Shown here one piece after another: positions 1-5,236 of a stretch of 5,868 nucleotides of DNA (positions are counted from its first letter, which is position 1; the number at the start of each line of letters is the position of its first letter). The DNA comes from Gammaproteobacteria bacterium (GTDB lineage: Bacteria > Pseudomonadota > Gammaproteobacteria > Pseudomonadales > Pseudohongiellaceae), in contig DMJN01000342.1 of NCBI GenBank assembly GCA_003451715.1, positions 1-5,868 of the forward strand, written 5' to 3'. The notes beneath the pieces are model-generated. The model was not told the origin of the DNA. It worked only from the letters and a program-made list of their open reading frames with translations, and made no database searches. Both the position numbers and the translations under genes were made by a program.

Positions 1-55
1 CCGCTATTTTCCTAAGCCTGGGATCCGGAAATTCCAGAATTTGCAAAATTGCCAT
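1..55 (-). CDS. def: Peptide deformylase, N-terminal fragment (gene runs off the window start)
   Basis: Read on the minus strand from the ATG at 55-53, the visible 18 codons give MAILQILEFPDPRLRKIA. This matches the N-terminus of bacterial peptide deformylases, which typically begin M-A-(I/L)-x-x-I-L-x-(F/Y)-P-D-x-R-L-R. The enzyme is a cytoplasmic metalloprotease that removes the formyl group from the initiator methionine of new proteins. The metal-binding motifs lie outside the window. No strong Shine-Dalgarno sequence is visible. The context supports the call: in many gammaproteobacteria def diverges from a LysM gene followed by dprA, exactly as here. The fragment is short, so the call rests on the N-terminal pattern plus the gene order. 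Confidence 0.88.
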   Translation of the reverse strand, partial: MAILQILEFPDPRLRKIA

Positions 56-90
56 CGTCTCGAAGAACCTGTAATGGGTGGAATACAAGC

Positions 91-112
91 GAAGCAGTCT
101 GTGAACTGCTTC
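91..112. repeat. Inverted repeat in the def/LysM divergent intergenic region
   Basis: GAAGCAGT (91-98) and ACTGCTTC (105-112) are perfect 8-base reverse complements separated by 6 bases. The repeat lies roughly midway between the two divergent start codons (55 and 172), where promoters for both genes are expected. It could be an operator for a dimeric regulator or a small hairpin. No T-run follows, so it is not an intrinsic terminator. I could not place convincing -35/-10 boxes around it. An A+T-rich stretch at about 115-147 is the likeliest zone for the LysM gene promoter. Function is unknown. Confidence 0.4.
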
Positions 113-171
113 TAGTGATAATTATACCGTATTGTTAAGATATCTATGCTCCTAAGTGCAGAATTTTACTA

Positions 172-1056
172 ATGAAACCTTTGCGAACTAAGCTTTATCT
201 AACTGTGCAGCTGATCACCATCGCTGCACTCATTTCACTTTCAGGCGTACAAGCCCAGGTTTCGTTGTTGCACAGCGAATACCCGGAGAGCTATACAGTC
301 ATGGAAGGCGACACATTGTGGAATATTGCGAGTCAGTTTCTACGAGAACCCGACCGCTGGCCTGAAATATGGCGTCCAGATCCTTATCTGGATAATTCCG
401 ACCTGATCTACCCGGGAGACATCCTTCGAGTTGGATTTGTAGGCGGAGCCCCAAGAATACTGGTACAGCGGGGTGATCGTGATGTTGAGCGTATCGGCCC
501 GGAGATTCGAGCCGAAGAATTAGTCAGCGCAATCCCGGCGATACCGCTAGAATCGATTGAGAACAGCTTCACTCGAAATCGGATTATTACCCGGGAATTA
601 TATAACGCAGCGGCCTACATAGTGGAAAACCTGGGGGCTAATCTGATTATCGGCACTGGCGACGAAGTCTATGCCCGTGGAACCTGGCCGATTGGCACAA
701 GTTCTTTTGAAATCTACAGAGCAGGCCGTGGTTTTATGGACGAGTCTGGAGAGGAGCTAATTGGCCTGGAAGCAGAATACCTTGGCTTCGCAACCATCGC
801 AGACGAAGACGGACCGGAACTACGCCGATTGGCGATAAACAATAGCAGCAAGGAAATTAGAGTTGGTGCCCGCTTACTAATTCGGGAAGAGTCGCGAATA
901 GGTGCAACCATATTCCCAACCGAGCCAGTATCGGACATTGCGGGAGAGGTGATTGCCTTTTTAGGTGGCGAAGCCCTGGCATCGCAGCTGGATACTGTCG
1001 TAATTGACCTGGGATTGCAGGATAACCTGGCAGTTGGTGACATCTTGTCAGTTTAA
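172..1056 (+). CDS. LysM-domain periplasmic protein, N-terminal part (cut short by an in-frame TAA)
   Basis: The protein starts with a signal peptide: a basic start (MKPLRTK), a hydrophobic core at residues 10-25 and a likely cleavage after VQA (residue 28). A LysM peptidoglycan-binding domain follows at about residues 41-87 (YTVMEGDTLWNIA, then IYPGDILRV). The rest is the conserved region seen in LysM proteins encoded next to def and dprA in Pseudomonas-type genomes. Homologues I recall are about 340 residues or more and end with a segment like L-x-V-F-R-T-(F/Y)-(D/E)-x-(L/I)-S-Y-A followed by x-x-x-(N/S)-P. Here translation stops after 294 residues at TAA 1054-1056, and that missing C-terminal segment is encoded directly downstream in the same frame. 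This is therefore a truncated or interrupted gene. The likely role is cell-wall binding; the precise function of the family is not known to me. Confidence 0.85.
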   Translation: MKPLRTKLYLTVQLITIAALISLSGVQAQVSLLHSEYPESYTVMEGDTLWNIASQFLREPDRWPEIWRPDPYLDNSDLIYPGDILRVGFVGGAPRILVQRGDRDVERIGPEIRAEELVSAIPAIPLESIENSFTRNRIITRELYNAAAYIVENLGANLIIGTGDEVYARGTWPIGTSSFEIYRAGRGFMDESGEELIGLEAEYLGFATIADEDGPELRRLAINNSSKEIRVGARLLIREESRIGATIFPTEPVSDIAGEVIAFLGGEALASQLDTVVIDLGLQDNLAVGDILSV

Positions 1057-1071
1057 CAGGAAGGCGAACAG

Positions 1072-1269
1072 ATGGTAGATGAAGTAGATCGTGAGCGCCT
1101 GTCTTTTCGGGAGAGAATGCGCAGAATTTTCAGCGGTGAGCGCCTGCAACTGCCAGGCAATGACATTGGAACCCTGCTGGTTTATCGTACTTTCGAGCAA
1201 TTAAGTTACGCCGTCATACTCAGTAGTATCCAGCCCATCGAAATATCCAACAACGTGGCGAGCCCTTAA
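1072..1269 (+). CDS. C-terminal part of the interrupted LysM protein, possibly re-initiated
   Basis: This 65-codon stretch is in the same frame as the upstream LysM gene. The intervening codons 1057-1071 read Q-E-G-E-Q. Its LLVYRTFEQLSYAVIL and terminal NNVASP match the C-terminal end expected of the LysM family beside dprA, where similar wording is L-M-V-F-R-T-F-D-x-L-S-Y-A and an ending near R-N-P. It is therefore most likely the severed tail of the same gene rather than an independent one. An AGGAAGG at 1058-1064 sits 7 bases before the ATG, so ribosomes stopping at 1056 could restart here. The product would lack a signal peptide and stay in the cytoplasm. Without re-initiation or readthrough, this segment is a pseudogene portion. 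Confidence 0.7.
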   Translation: MVDEVDRERLSFRERMRRIFSGERLQLPGNDIGTLLVYRTFEQLSYAVILSSIQPIEISNNVASP

Positions 1270-1300
1270 CCCAGCTCAATTCATCACCATTCCATTGTTC

Positions 1301-1308
1301 AAGGATGA
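1301..1308 (+). promoter_or_regulatory. Ribosome binding site of dprA
   Basis: AAGGATGA holds a near-consensus AAGGA (1301-1305) six bases before the ATG at 1312. It fixes that ATG as the dprA start. The ATG inside the motif (1305) is in another frame. Confidence 0.75.
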
Positions 1309-1311
1309 CCC

Positions 1312-2442
1312 ATGGAATCTCAGCTTCTCGAAGACTACCTGCGACTGCTACATAGCCGTGAACTCTCAGCCGCGCAGTTCTCAAGGCTGCTGACTCAATT
1401 TGAAAGCCTGGAAAAAATTCGTGATTATGTCTCATCAGAGCCGCTTGGCAGGGGACTGAACTCGGCACAGGTAGCGCAGATACTCAGGCCTGAAAAATCT
1501 CAATATGTCGATAATTGTATTAAAAAAGACCTGAACTGGCTGGAAAACGATGCTAACTCCATAGTTTGTTATGAAGACCGGGCCTATCCTGAGCTGTTGC
1601 GGCACACCGGCGGCGCTCCAGCATTACTCTATGTGCGAGGCAATCCACATCAATTAAGTAGGCCACTGTTGGCGATGGTGGGTAGCAGGAAAGCAAGCAG
1701 CTATGGTTCACGCAACGCTTACTGGATGGCTCACGAACTTGGCAGGATAGGTCTCGGTATCTGTAGCGGCCTCGCGAAAGGAATCGATGCCCAGGCCCAT
1801 GCAGGTGCGTTGGCAGCGAATGCAGGAACCGTTGCGGTAATGGGTACTGGAGCGGACCTGATCTATCCTCAAACTAACCGATCCCTGGCCGAACGCATCC
1901 TGGCCAATGGCGCTCTTATTACGGAGTTTCCTCTCGGAAGTCCGCCTCTTCCTGCCCACTTTCCACAGCGCAATCGCATTATCAGCGGACTATGCCATGG
2001 GGCACTGGTGGTGGAAGCGGCCTTGCGCAGCGGCTCACTGATTACGGCGAGACTGGCTCCGGAACAAAACCGAGAGGTGTTTGCATTGCCCGGTACTATT
2101 ACTAATCCGTTATCGAGAGGTTGCCACCAATTAATTAAGCAGGGGGCCAAATTGGTGGAAACCCCAGAAGACATACTGGAAGAGCTAATAGCACCGGGAC
2201 TGTTGAACACACTGGATGTCGCCATTGAGCGCGGCGAATTTAAGCAGCCGGCAGGGCAACAAGCAGGGAGCACCAGAGAACAGCAGCTCATTCTGAAAGT
2301 ATTACAAGCCGAAAGCTGTTTAGTGGATACCCTTACGGAACGCACCGGGTTGGAACTTCAGCAATTAGGCAAAGAACTGGTACAACTGGAAATTCAGGGC
2401 CTGATCGACTCAATCGGTGGTAGATATAGCACACTTGCATAG
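1312..2442 (+). CDS. dprA: DNA processing protein DprA (Smf)
   Basis: DprA binds incoming single-stranded DNA in the cytoplasm, protects it and loads RecA during natural transformation. It is also conserved in species not known to be competent. The 376 residues fit the full-length family. Residues 1-75 form the N-terminal helical (SAM/HhH-like) region. The Rossmann-like DNA-binding core spans about 85-290, with GSRKAS at 124-129, SGLAKGID at 152-159, VMGTGADLIYP at 176-186, FPQRNRIISGL at 217-227 and GSLITAR at 241-247. The C-terminal winged-helix domain covers about 320-376. All core motifs look intact, so the gene appears functional. It begins 42 bases after the LysM tail, as in related genomes, and may be co-transcribed with it. 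Confidence 0.96.
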   Translation: MESQLLEDYLRLLHSRELSAAQFSRLLTQFESLEKIRDYVSSEPLGRGLNSAQVAQILRPEKSQYVDNCIKKDLNWLENDANSIVCYEDRAYPELLRHTGGAPALLYVRGNPHQLSRPLLAMVGSRKASSYGSRNAYWMAHELGRIGLGICSGLAKGIDAQAHAGALAANAGTVAVMGTGADLIYPQTNRSLAERILANGALITEFPLGSPPLPAHFPQRNRIISGLCHGALVVEAALRSGSLITARLAPEQNREVFALPGTITNPLSRGCHQLIKQGAKLVETPEDILEELIAPGLLNTLDVAIERGEFKQPAGQQAGSTREQQLILKVLQAESCLVDTLTERTGLELQQLGKELVQLEIQGLIDSIGGRYSTLA

Positions 2443-2480
2443 GGGAGCGGTCTGCGGTAGTTTCCCCGTTTTGCTTTTTA
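2442..2480 (+). terminator. Possible weak intrinsic terminator after dprA
   Basis: GGGGA (2442-2446) can pair with TCCCC (2463-2467) across a 16-base loop, followed by a T-rich tract (GTTTTGCTTTTT, 2468-2479). The stem is only five pairs and the T-tract is interrupted, so termination would be partial at best. It sits in the 69-base gap between dprA and purE. Confidence 0.3.
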
Positions 2481-2511
2481 CCCCAAAACTATCGACCCGG
2501 GATCGTTCGCC

Positions 2512-3015
2512 ATGAGCACACCCTTTGTCTCCATTTTGATGGGGTCAGAATCAGACCTCAGTATTATGCAGGCCGCTGCTGATACATTGCAGCAGCTGCA
2601 AATACACTACGAGATCAAGATTACTTCGGCCCATAGAACACCTGCAGCGACCCAACAGTTTATCAGCGATGCTGAGTCCCGTGGCTGTCAGATTTTCATA
2701 GCCGGAGCAGGGCTGGCGGCACACCTGGCCGGAGCAGCTGCGGCTCATACCACTAAACCCGTTATCGGAGTTCCTATCGACGCGGGGCCCTTGAATGGTT
2801 TAGATGCACTCTTATCGACCGTACAAATGCCGGGGGGTATCCCGGTCGCAACCGTGGCCATTGGGAAGGCCGGGGCAAAAAATGCGGCCTATCTTGCCGC
2901 GCAAATTCTATCTCTGTCTGATGCAGCACTGGCAGAGCGGGTAACAACCGAACGGGCAGCTAATGCCGAAAAAGTACAATCTCAGGATCAGGCATTACAG
3001 TCCTCATTAAAGTAA
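2512..3015 (+). CDS. purE: N5-carboxyaminoimidazole ribonucleotide mutase PurE
   Basis: PurE converts N5-CAIR to CAIR in de novo purine synthesis in the cytoplasm. The 167 residues match the usual size of class I PurE. The phosphate-binding GSESD is at 11-15, the active-site SAHRTP at 39-44 (His41 corresponds to the catalytic histidine), [11 protein letters not shown] at 64-74 and [23 protein letters not shown] at 104-126. All are intact. Class I enzymes normally work with PurK, which makes N5-CAIR, and purK usually follows purE. Here the next gene, after a 33-base gap, is tsaC and no purK is in the window. The start is weakly supported by CGGGAT at 2498-2503. Family assignment is very secure; the class I call is by motif and organism type. 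Confidence 0.96.
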   Translation: MSTPFVSILMGSESDLSIMQAAADTLQQLQIHYEIKITSAHRTPAATQQFISDAESRGCQIFIAGAGLAAHLAGAAAAHTTKPVIGVPIDAGPLNGLDALLSTVQMPGGIPVATVAIGKAGAKNAAYLAAQILSLSDAALAERVTTERAANAEKVQSQDQALQSSLK

Positions 3016-3048
3016 ACGTCGCTGACAGCCTTATTTGTATATTGCCCT

Positions 3049-3603
3049 GTGGGCCAACTCGACCTTCAACGCGCCTGTGACCACCTTAACCAAGGTCATG
3101 TGATTGCCTATCCCACTGAGGCAGTATGGGGCTTGGGTTGCGATCCTTATAATCACGGGGCAGTGAAACGAATTTTTGCGATCAAACAACGCTCACCCGA
3201 GAAAGGGCTGATTCTGGTCGCGGCAAGCATGGAGCAATTAAAACCCCTGTTGGATCCATTAAGTGAGTCACAGCTCAAGCAACTTCGCTCTACATGGCCG
3301 GGCCCTATTACCTGGTTGATACCAGACAGCAAGAAATTGATACCCGGATGGATAAAGGGCAGCCACGACTCCGTTGCGGTTAGAGTTAGTGCACATCCGC
3401 TTATCAGGGCACTCTGTACCCAATTTGAAAATCCCCTGGTATCAACTTCTGCAAATTTGTCCGGGGAACCGACGCTTCGAGAACCGCAGGAACTGCAACA
3501 GAAATTTGCTGGCAAAGTCGATTTTATCGTGAAGGGAGAGCTCGGTACGGGCATAGCACCTTCAGAGATCAGAGACCTGTGCACAGGGCAGTTAATCCGC
3601 TGA
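3049..3603 (+). CDS. tsaC: L-threonylcarbamoyladenylate synthase TsaC (YrdC/Sua5 family)
   Basis: TsaC makes threonylcarbamoyl-AMP from threonine, bicarbonate and ATP, the first step of t6A formation at position 37 of ANN-decoding tRNAs. The 184 residues match the short TsaC form (E. coli about 190) and lack the extra Sua5 domain. Visible motifs are YPTEAVWGLGCDP (21-33), KQR (46-48), KGLIL (52-56), WPGPITWLIP (83-92), VAVRV (109-113), STSAN (132-136) and PSEIRD (171-176). The start is a GTG; the in-frame stop at 3013-3015 leaves no ATG upstream, and no clear Shine-Dalgarno sequence precedes it. Translation may depend on coupling with purE, which ends 33 bases before. The position upstream of hemF and aroE is typical. 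Confidence 0.95.
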   Translation: MGQLDLQRACDHLNQGHVIAYPTEAVWGLGCDPYNHGAVKRIFAIKQRSPEKGLILVAASMEQLKPLLDPLSESQLKQLRSTWPGPITWLIPDSKKLIPGWIKGSHDSVAVRVSAHPLIRALCTQFENPLVSTSANLSGEPTLREPQELQQKFAGKVDFIVKGELGTGIAPSEIRDLCTGQLIR

Positions 3604-3631
3604 AACCGGCTTTTCACTTACAGGCAATGCT

Positions 3632-3692
3632 TTAGGGCCCTCTGAACAAGTATATGACCGCTCTGGCCATATACTTGTTCAGAGGGCCCTAA
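3632..3692. repeat. Long perfect palindrome (25-base arms, 11-base loop), MITE- or REP-like
   Basis: The left arm 3632-3656 (starting TTAGGGCCCTCTGAAC) is the exact reverse complement of the right arm 3668-3692 (ending GTTCAGAGGGCCCTAA), around the loop 3657-3667. The element fills most of the gap between tsaC and the hemF remnant and ends 22 bases before the hemF start codon. In RNA it would form a very stable hairpin. No T-run follows on either strand, so it is not a typical intrinsic terminator. The perfect arms point to recent insertion or selection for the hairpin. A TA dinucleotide flanks GGGCCC at both ends (3633-3634 and 3690-3691), which would fit a TA target duplication, but it is also part of the palindrome and so is not proof. 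A degenerate partial copy lies at 4741-4773. Confidence 0.9.
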
Positions 3693-3700
3693 GTGAACTA

Positions 3701-3709
3701 AAGAGGAAG
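3701..3709 (+). promoter_or_regulatory. Ribosome binding site left in front of the hemF remnant
   Basis: AAGAGGAAG contains a strong GAGGA core and lies five bases before the ATG at 3715. It supports that ATG as the original hemF start. The translation signal is intact although the gene behind it has collapsed. Confidence 0.7.
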
Positions 3710-3714
3710 TCGTA

Positions 3715-3898
3715 ATGGATTGTTCAATTAACACAGACCGGGTAAAGCAATTCCTGTCGGCTCTAAATGACAATATCTACAGCTCCCTGGAGAGCCTCGA
3801 TCCACAGACCAGCCTCCAAACGGACCACTGGCAGAGAGCCGGACAGCGAAGAGGAAAGGCTTTACACTGAGTTTTTAAAACCTTGAGATTGGATTTGA
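3715..3898 (+). pseudogene. hemF: Remnant of oxygen-dependent coproporphyrinogen III oxidase (large internal deletion)
   Basis: HemF oxidatively decarboxylates coproporphyrinogen III in heme synthesis and is normally about 300 residues. Here the N-terminal frame from 3715 reads MDCSINTDRVKQFLSALNDN and continues to TDHWQR (residues 36-41). This resembles the HemF start, where E. coli has VKQFLLNLQD and later DSWQRE. The frame then ends at TGA 3868-3870 after 51 codons. In the next frame, 3836-3898 reads REPDSEEERLYTEFLKP, stop, DWI, stop. That matches the HemF C-terminus (in many species P-E-A-x-L-Y-x-x-F-L-x-x-R-D-W-(L/V)), with the expected Arg codon now TGA at 3884-3886. The two ends meet near 3832-3845, so most of the gene, including the whole active site, is gone. 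Its place between tsaC and aroE is the normal hemF position. Confidence 0.88.
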
Positions 3899-3921
3899 CC
3901 AATCAGTGACTGGAATAAACT

Positions 3922-4734
3922 ATGTCGCTCTATGCCGTGGTAGGCAACCCAGTAGAACACAGCAAGTCCCCTCAGATCCATCATCTGTTCGCTGAACAAA
4001 CCGGACAGGGTCTGGAGTATCTAGCGATCAGGGTTGAGGCTGGCGGATTTGTTGCGTTCGTTAGAAAATTTTTTGCCGATGGTGGTAAGGGGCTGAATGT
4101 GACAGTCCCATTCAAGGAGGCAGCCTTCGAGCTGGCTGACTATCATGCACGGAACGCCGCTCTGGCAAAATCCGTCAATACTTTGTTCCTGGGCGATGAA
4201 AAAATGTTGCATGGAGACAATACCGATGGCATCGGACTGGTTAATGATTTACAGCAAAACAACGGTGTTTCGATTCAGGGCAATAGAATACTCATGCTGG
4301 GGGCAGGGGGCGCGGTCCGTGGAGCACTCGCCGAACTGGTCAATCATCAACCTGCATCCATAACAATCTTAAACCGGACACTTTCTAAAGCTGAGCAACT
4401 CGTAAGTGAGTTTGGCGGCCTTATTGACATGCGTGCACGGGACTATGGCAGTTTCGATGAAAGGGAATTTGATCTGATTATCAATGGTACGTCCTTGAGC
4501 TTGACCGGTGAGTTACCCCAGCTTGAAAAATCAGTCATAGCCGAAAATACTTGCTGCTACGACATGATGTATGGGACTGAAGATACGGTGTTTGTCGCCT
4601 GGGCCAAACAGAATGGTGCAGCATTGGCGCTGGATGGCTTGGGAATGCTTGTGGAGCAGGCCGCGGTATCGTTTTCGATTTGGCGCGGAGTTCACCCTGA
4701 CACGGCGCCTGTAATTGCCGCGCTTCGGTCATGA
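3922..4734 (+). CDS. aroE: Shikimate dehydrogenase AroE (NADP-dependent)
   Basis: AroE reduces 3-dehydroshikimate to shikimate with NADPH in aromatic amino acid synthesis, in the cytoplasm. The 270 residues match the family length. Shikimate-binding SKS is at 14-16, NVTVPFKE at 59-66 with catalytic Lys65, and DNTDG at 99-103 with catalytic Asp102. The NADP-binding Rossmann loop GAGGAVRG is at 127-134, NRT at 151-153 selects the NADP phosphate, and DGLGMLVEQAA at 238-248 is the C-terminal substrate-binding helix. The usual NATS motif reads NGTS at 188-191, a mild change. The gene starts 23 bases after the end of the hemF remnant with a modest TGGAA (3911-3915), so it probably still belongs to the same transcript or uses a promoter inside the remnant. 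Confidence 0.97.
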   Translation: MSLYAVVGNPVEHSKSPQIHHLFAEQTGQGLEYLAIRVEAGGFVAFVRKFFADGGKGLNVTVPFKEAAFELADYHARNAALAKSVNTLFLGDEKMLHGDNTDGIGLVNDLQQNNGVSIQGNRILMLGAGGAVRGALAELVNHQPASITILNRTLSKAEQLVSEFGGLIDMRARDYGSFDEREFDLIINGTSLSLTGELPQLEKSVIAENTCCYDMMYGTEDTVFVAWAKQNGAALALDGLGMLVEQAAVSFSIWRGVHPDTAPVIAALRS

Positions 4735-4740
4735 CGGTTT

Positions 4741-4773
4741 GGCCAGACGGGCAGAGACTCTTTGTTCAGAGGG
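4741..4773. repeat. Degenerate partial copy of the 3632-3692 palindromic element
   Basis: TTGTTCAGAGGG at 4762-4773 is identical to 3676-3687 in the right arm of the palindrome. On the minus strand this stretch reads CCCTCTGAACAA, 14 bases, then TCTGGCC. The complete element's left arm and loop read CCCTCTGAACAA, 12 bases, then TCTGGCC. Two matching blocks in the same order and at nearly the same spacing suggest a decayed half-element. Weaker similarity continues past 4773 (GTGA at 4781-4784 against GTGA at 3693-3696). The rest of the convergent gap 4774-4848 shows only a five-pair stem (CCCAT 4796-4800, ATGGG 4811-4815) with no T-run, so no clear terminator for aroE or the oxidase genes. Confidence 0.5.
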
Positions 4774-4848
4774 TTCTTGGGTGAGTTTATCATTGCCCAT
4801 TCGTGGAAAGATGGGAATAACTCCAGCGAAACTCAAGCACAAAAAAGC

Positions 4849-5223
4849 TTAGTGCGCTTCTTCTTCGCCATGGATATCGGCAGGACCGAGCGCTACAGCA
4901 CCCCGGTCATGCCCACGGTACACGAATCGATTTTCTTGTACGAAATTGCCTTCCCCAGCCGCGAAATAGATAAGGAATAGTAGCAACACTGGCGGTACGA
5001 GTATGGTGCATGCCAGCGCCATACGTTCCCAAAAGACATGCATGAAGATGGCGATAATAAAACCCGCTTTTAGCAGCATGAAAAGTATCACCAGGGTCCA
5101 GCGCATGGCGCCCTGCACATCGAAAAAATCGACCGCGTAGGAGCAAGCGCTGAGTACGAACAGCAGTACCCAGACTTTGTAGTAAATCCCCAGGGGGTGT
5201 TGTTGACCTGCTTCAGATGACAT
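4849..5223 (-). CDS. Cytochrome c oxidase subunit IV (bacterial COX4 type)
   Basis: This 124-residue membrane protein has three hydrophobic spans at about residues 16-33, 42-62 and 70-89. The core K-A-G-F-I-I-A-I-F-M-H-V (52-63) is the signature seen in prokaryotic subunit IV proteins of heme-copper oxidases. The tail is hydrophilic and acidic (ending HGEEEAH). Subunit IV is a small accessory subunit in the inner membrane and carries no redox cofactor; it is thought to help assembly or stability. The gene starts 12 bases after the subunit III stop and is clearly in the same operon. AGAGGGG just upstream (about 5230-5236) is its ribosome binding site. It converges on aroE with a 114-base gap. 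Confidence 0.88.
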   Translation of the reverse strand: MSSEAGQQHPLGIYYKVWVLLFVLSACSYAVDFFDVQGAMRWTLVILFMLLKAGFIIAIFMHVFWERMALACTILVPPVLLLFLIYFAAGEGNFVQENRFVYRGHDRGAVALGPADIHGEEEAH

Positions 5224-5229
5224 CTCTGT

Positions 5230-5236
5230 CCCCTCT
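5230..5236 (-). promoter_or_regulatory. Ribosome binding site of oxidase subunit IV
   Basis: On the minus strand AGAGGGG lies six bases before the ATG at 5223. It overlaps the last base of the subunit III stop codon, which fits translational coupling of the two subunits. Confidence 0.65.

Noticed and set aside
120..165. Sigma-70 promoter for the LysM gene (TTGTTA at 132-137 as -35)
   Set aside because: No acceptable -10 box occurs at 16-18 bases from it. Other pairings in this A+T-rich stretch are equally weak.
1869..2345. Minus-strand 158-codon open frame inside dprA
   Set aside because: It is antisense to intact DprA motifs, and its low-complexity Ser/Arg-rich product is typical of a shadow frame.
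3153..3617. Minus-strand 154-codon open frame inside tsaC
   Set aside because: It is antisense to a complete, motif-rich TsaC and has no supporting features of its own.
3632..3692. Palindrome as a rho-independent terminator for tsaC
   Set aside because: No run of T follows the stem on either strand (AAGTGAACTA on the plus side), and the stem is far longer than usual terminators.
3715..3870. The 51-codon frame as a genuine small protein
   Set aside because: It has a strong ribosome binding site, but its first 41 residues resemble HemF and the out-of-frame continuation matches the HemF C-terminus, at the normal hemF locus. A pseudogene explains it better.
4835..4860. Terminator for the oxidase operon around the A6 tract at 4841-4846
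   Set aside because: The flanking AAGCAC and GTGCGCTT pair only through a bulge, and the T-run (minus strand) lies in the loop rather than after a stem.
4762..4980. Plus-strand 72-codon open frame after aroE
   Set aside because: It overlaps the well-supported oxidase subunit IV gene on the opposite strand, and its product shows no recognisable family features.
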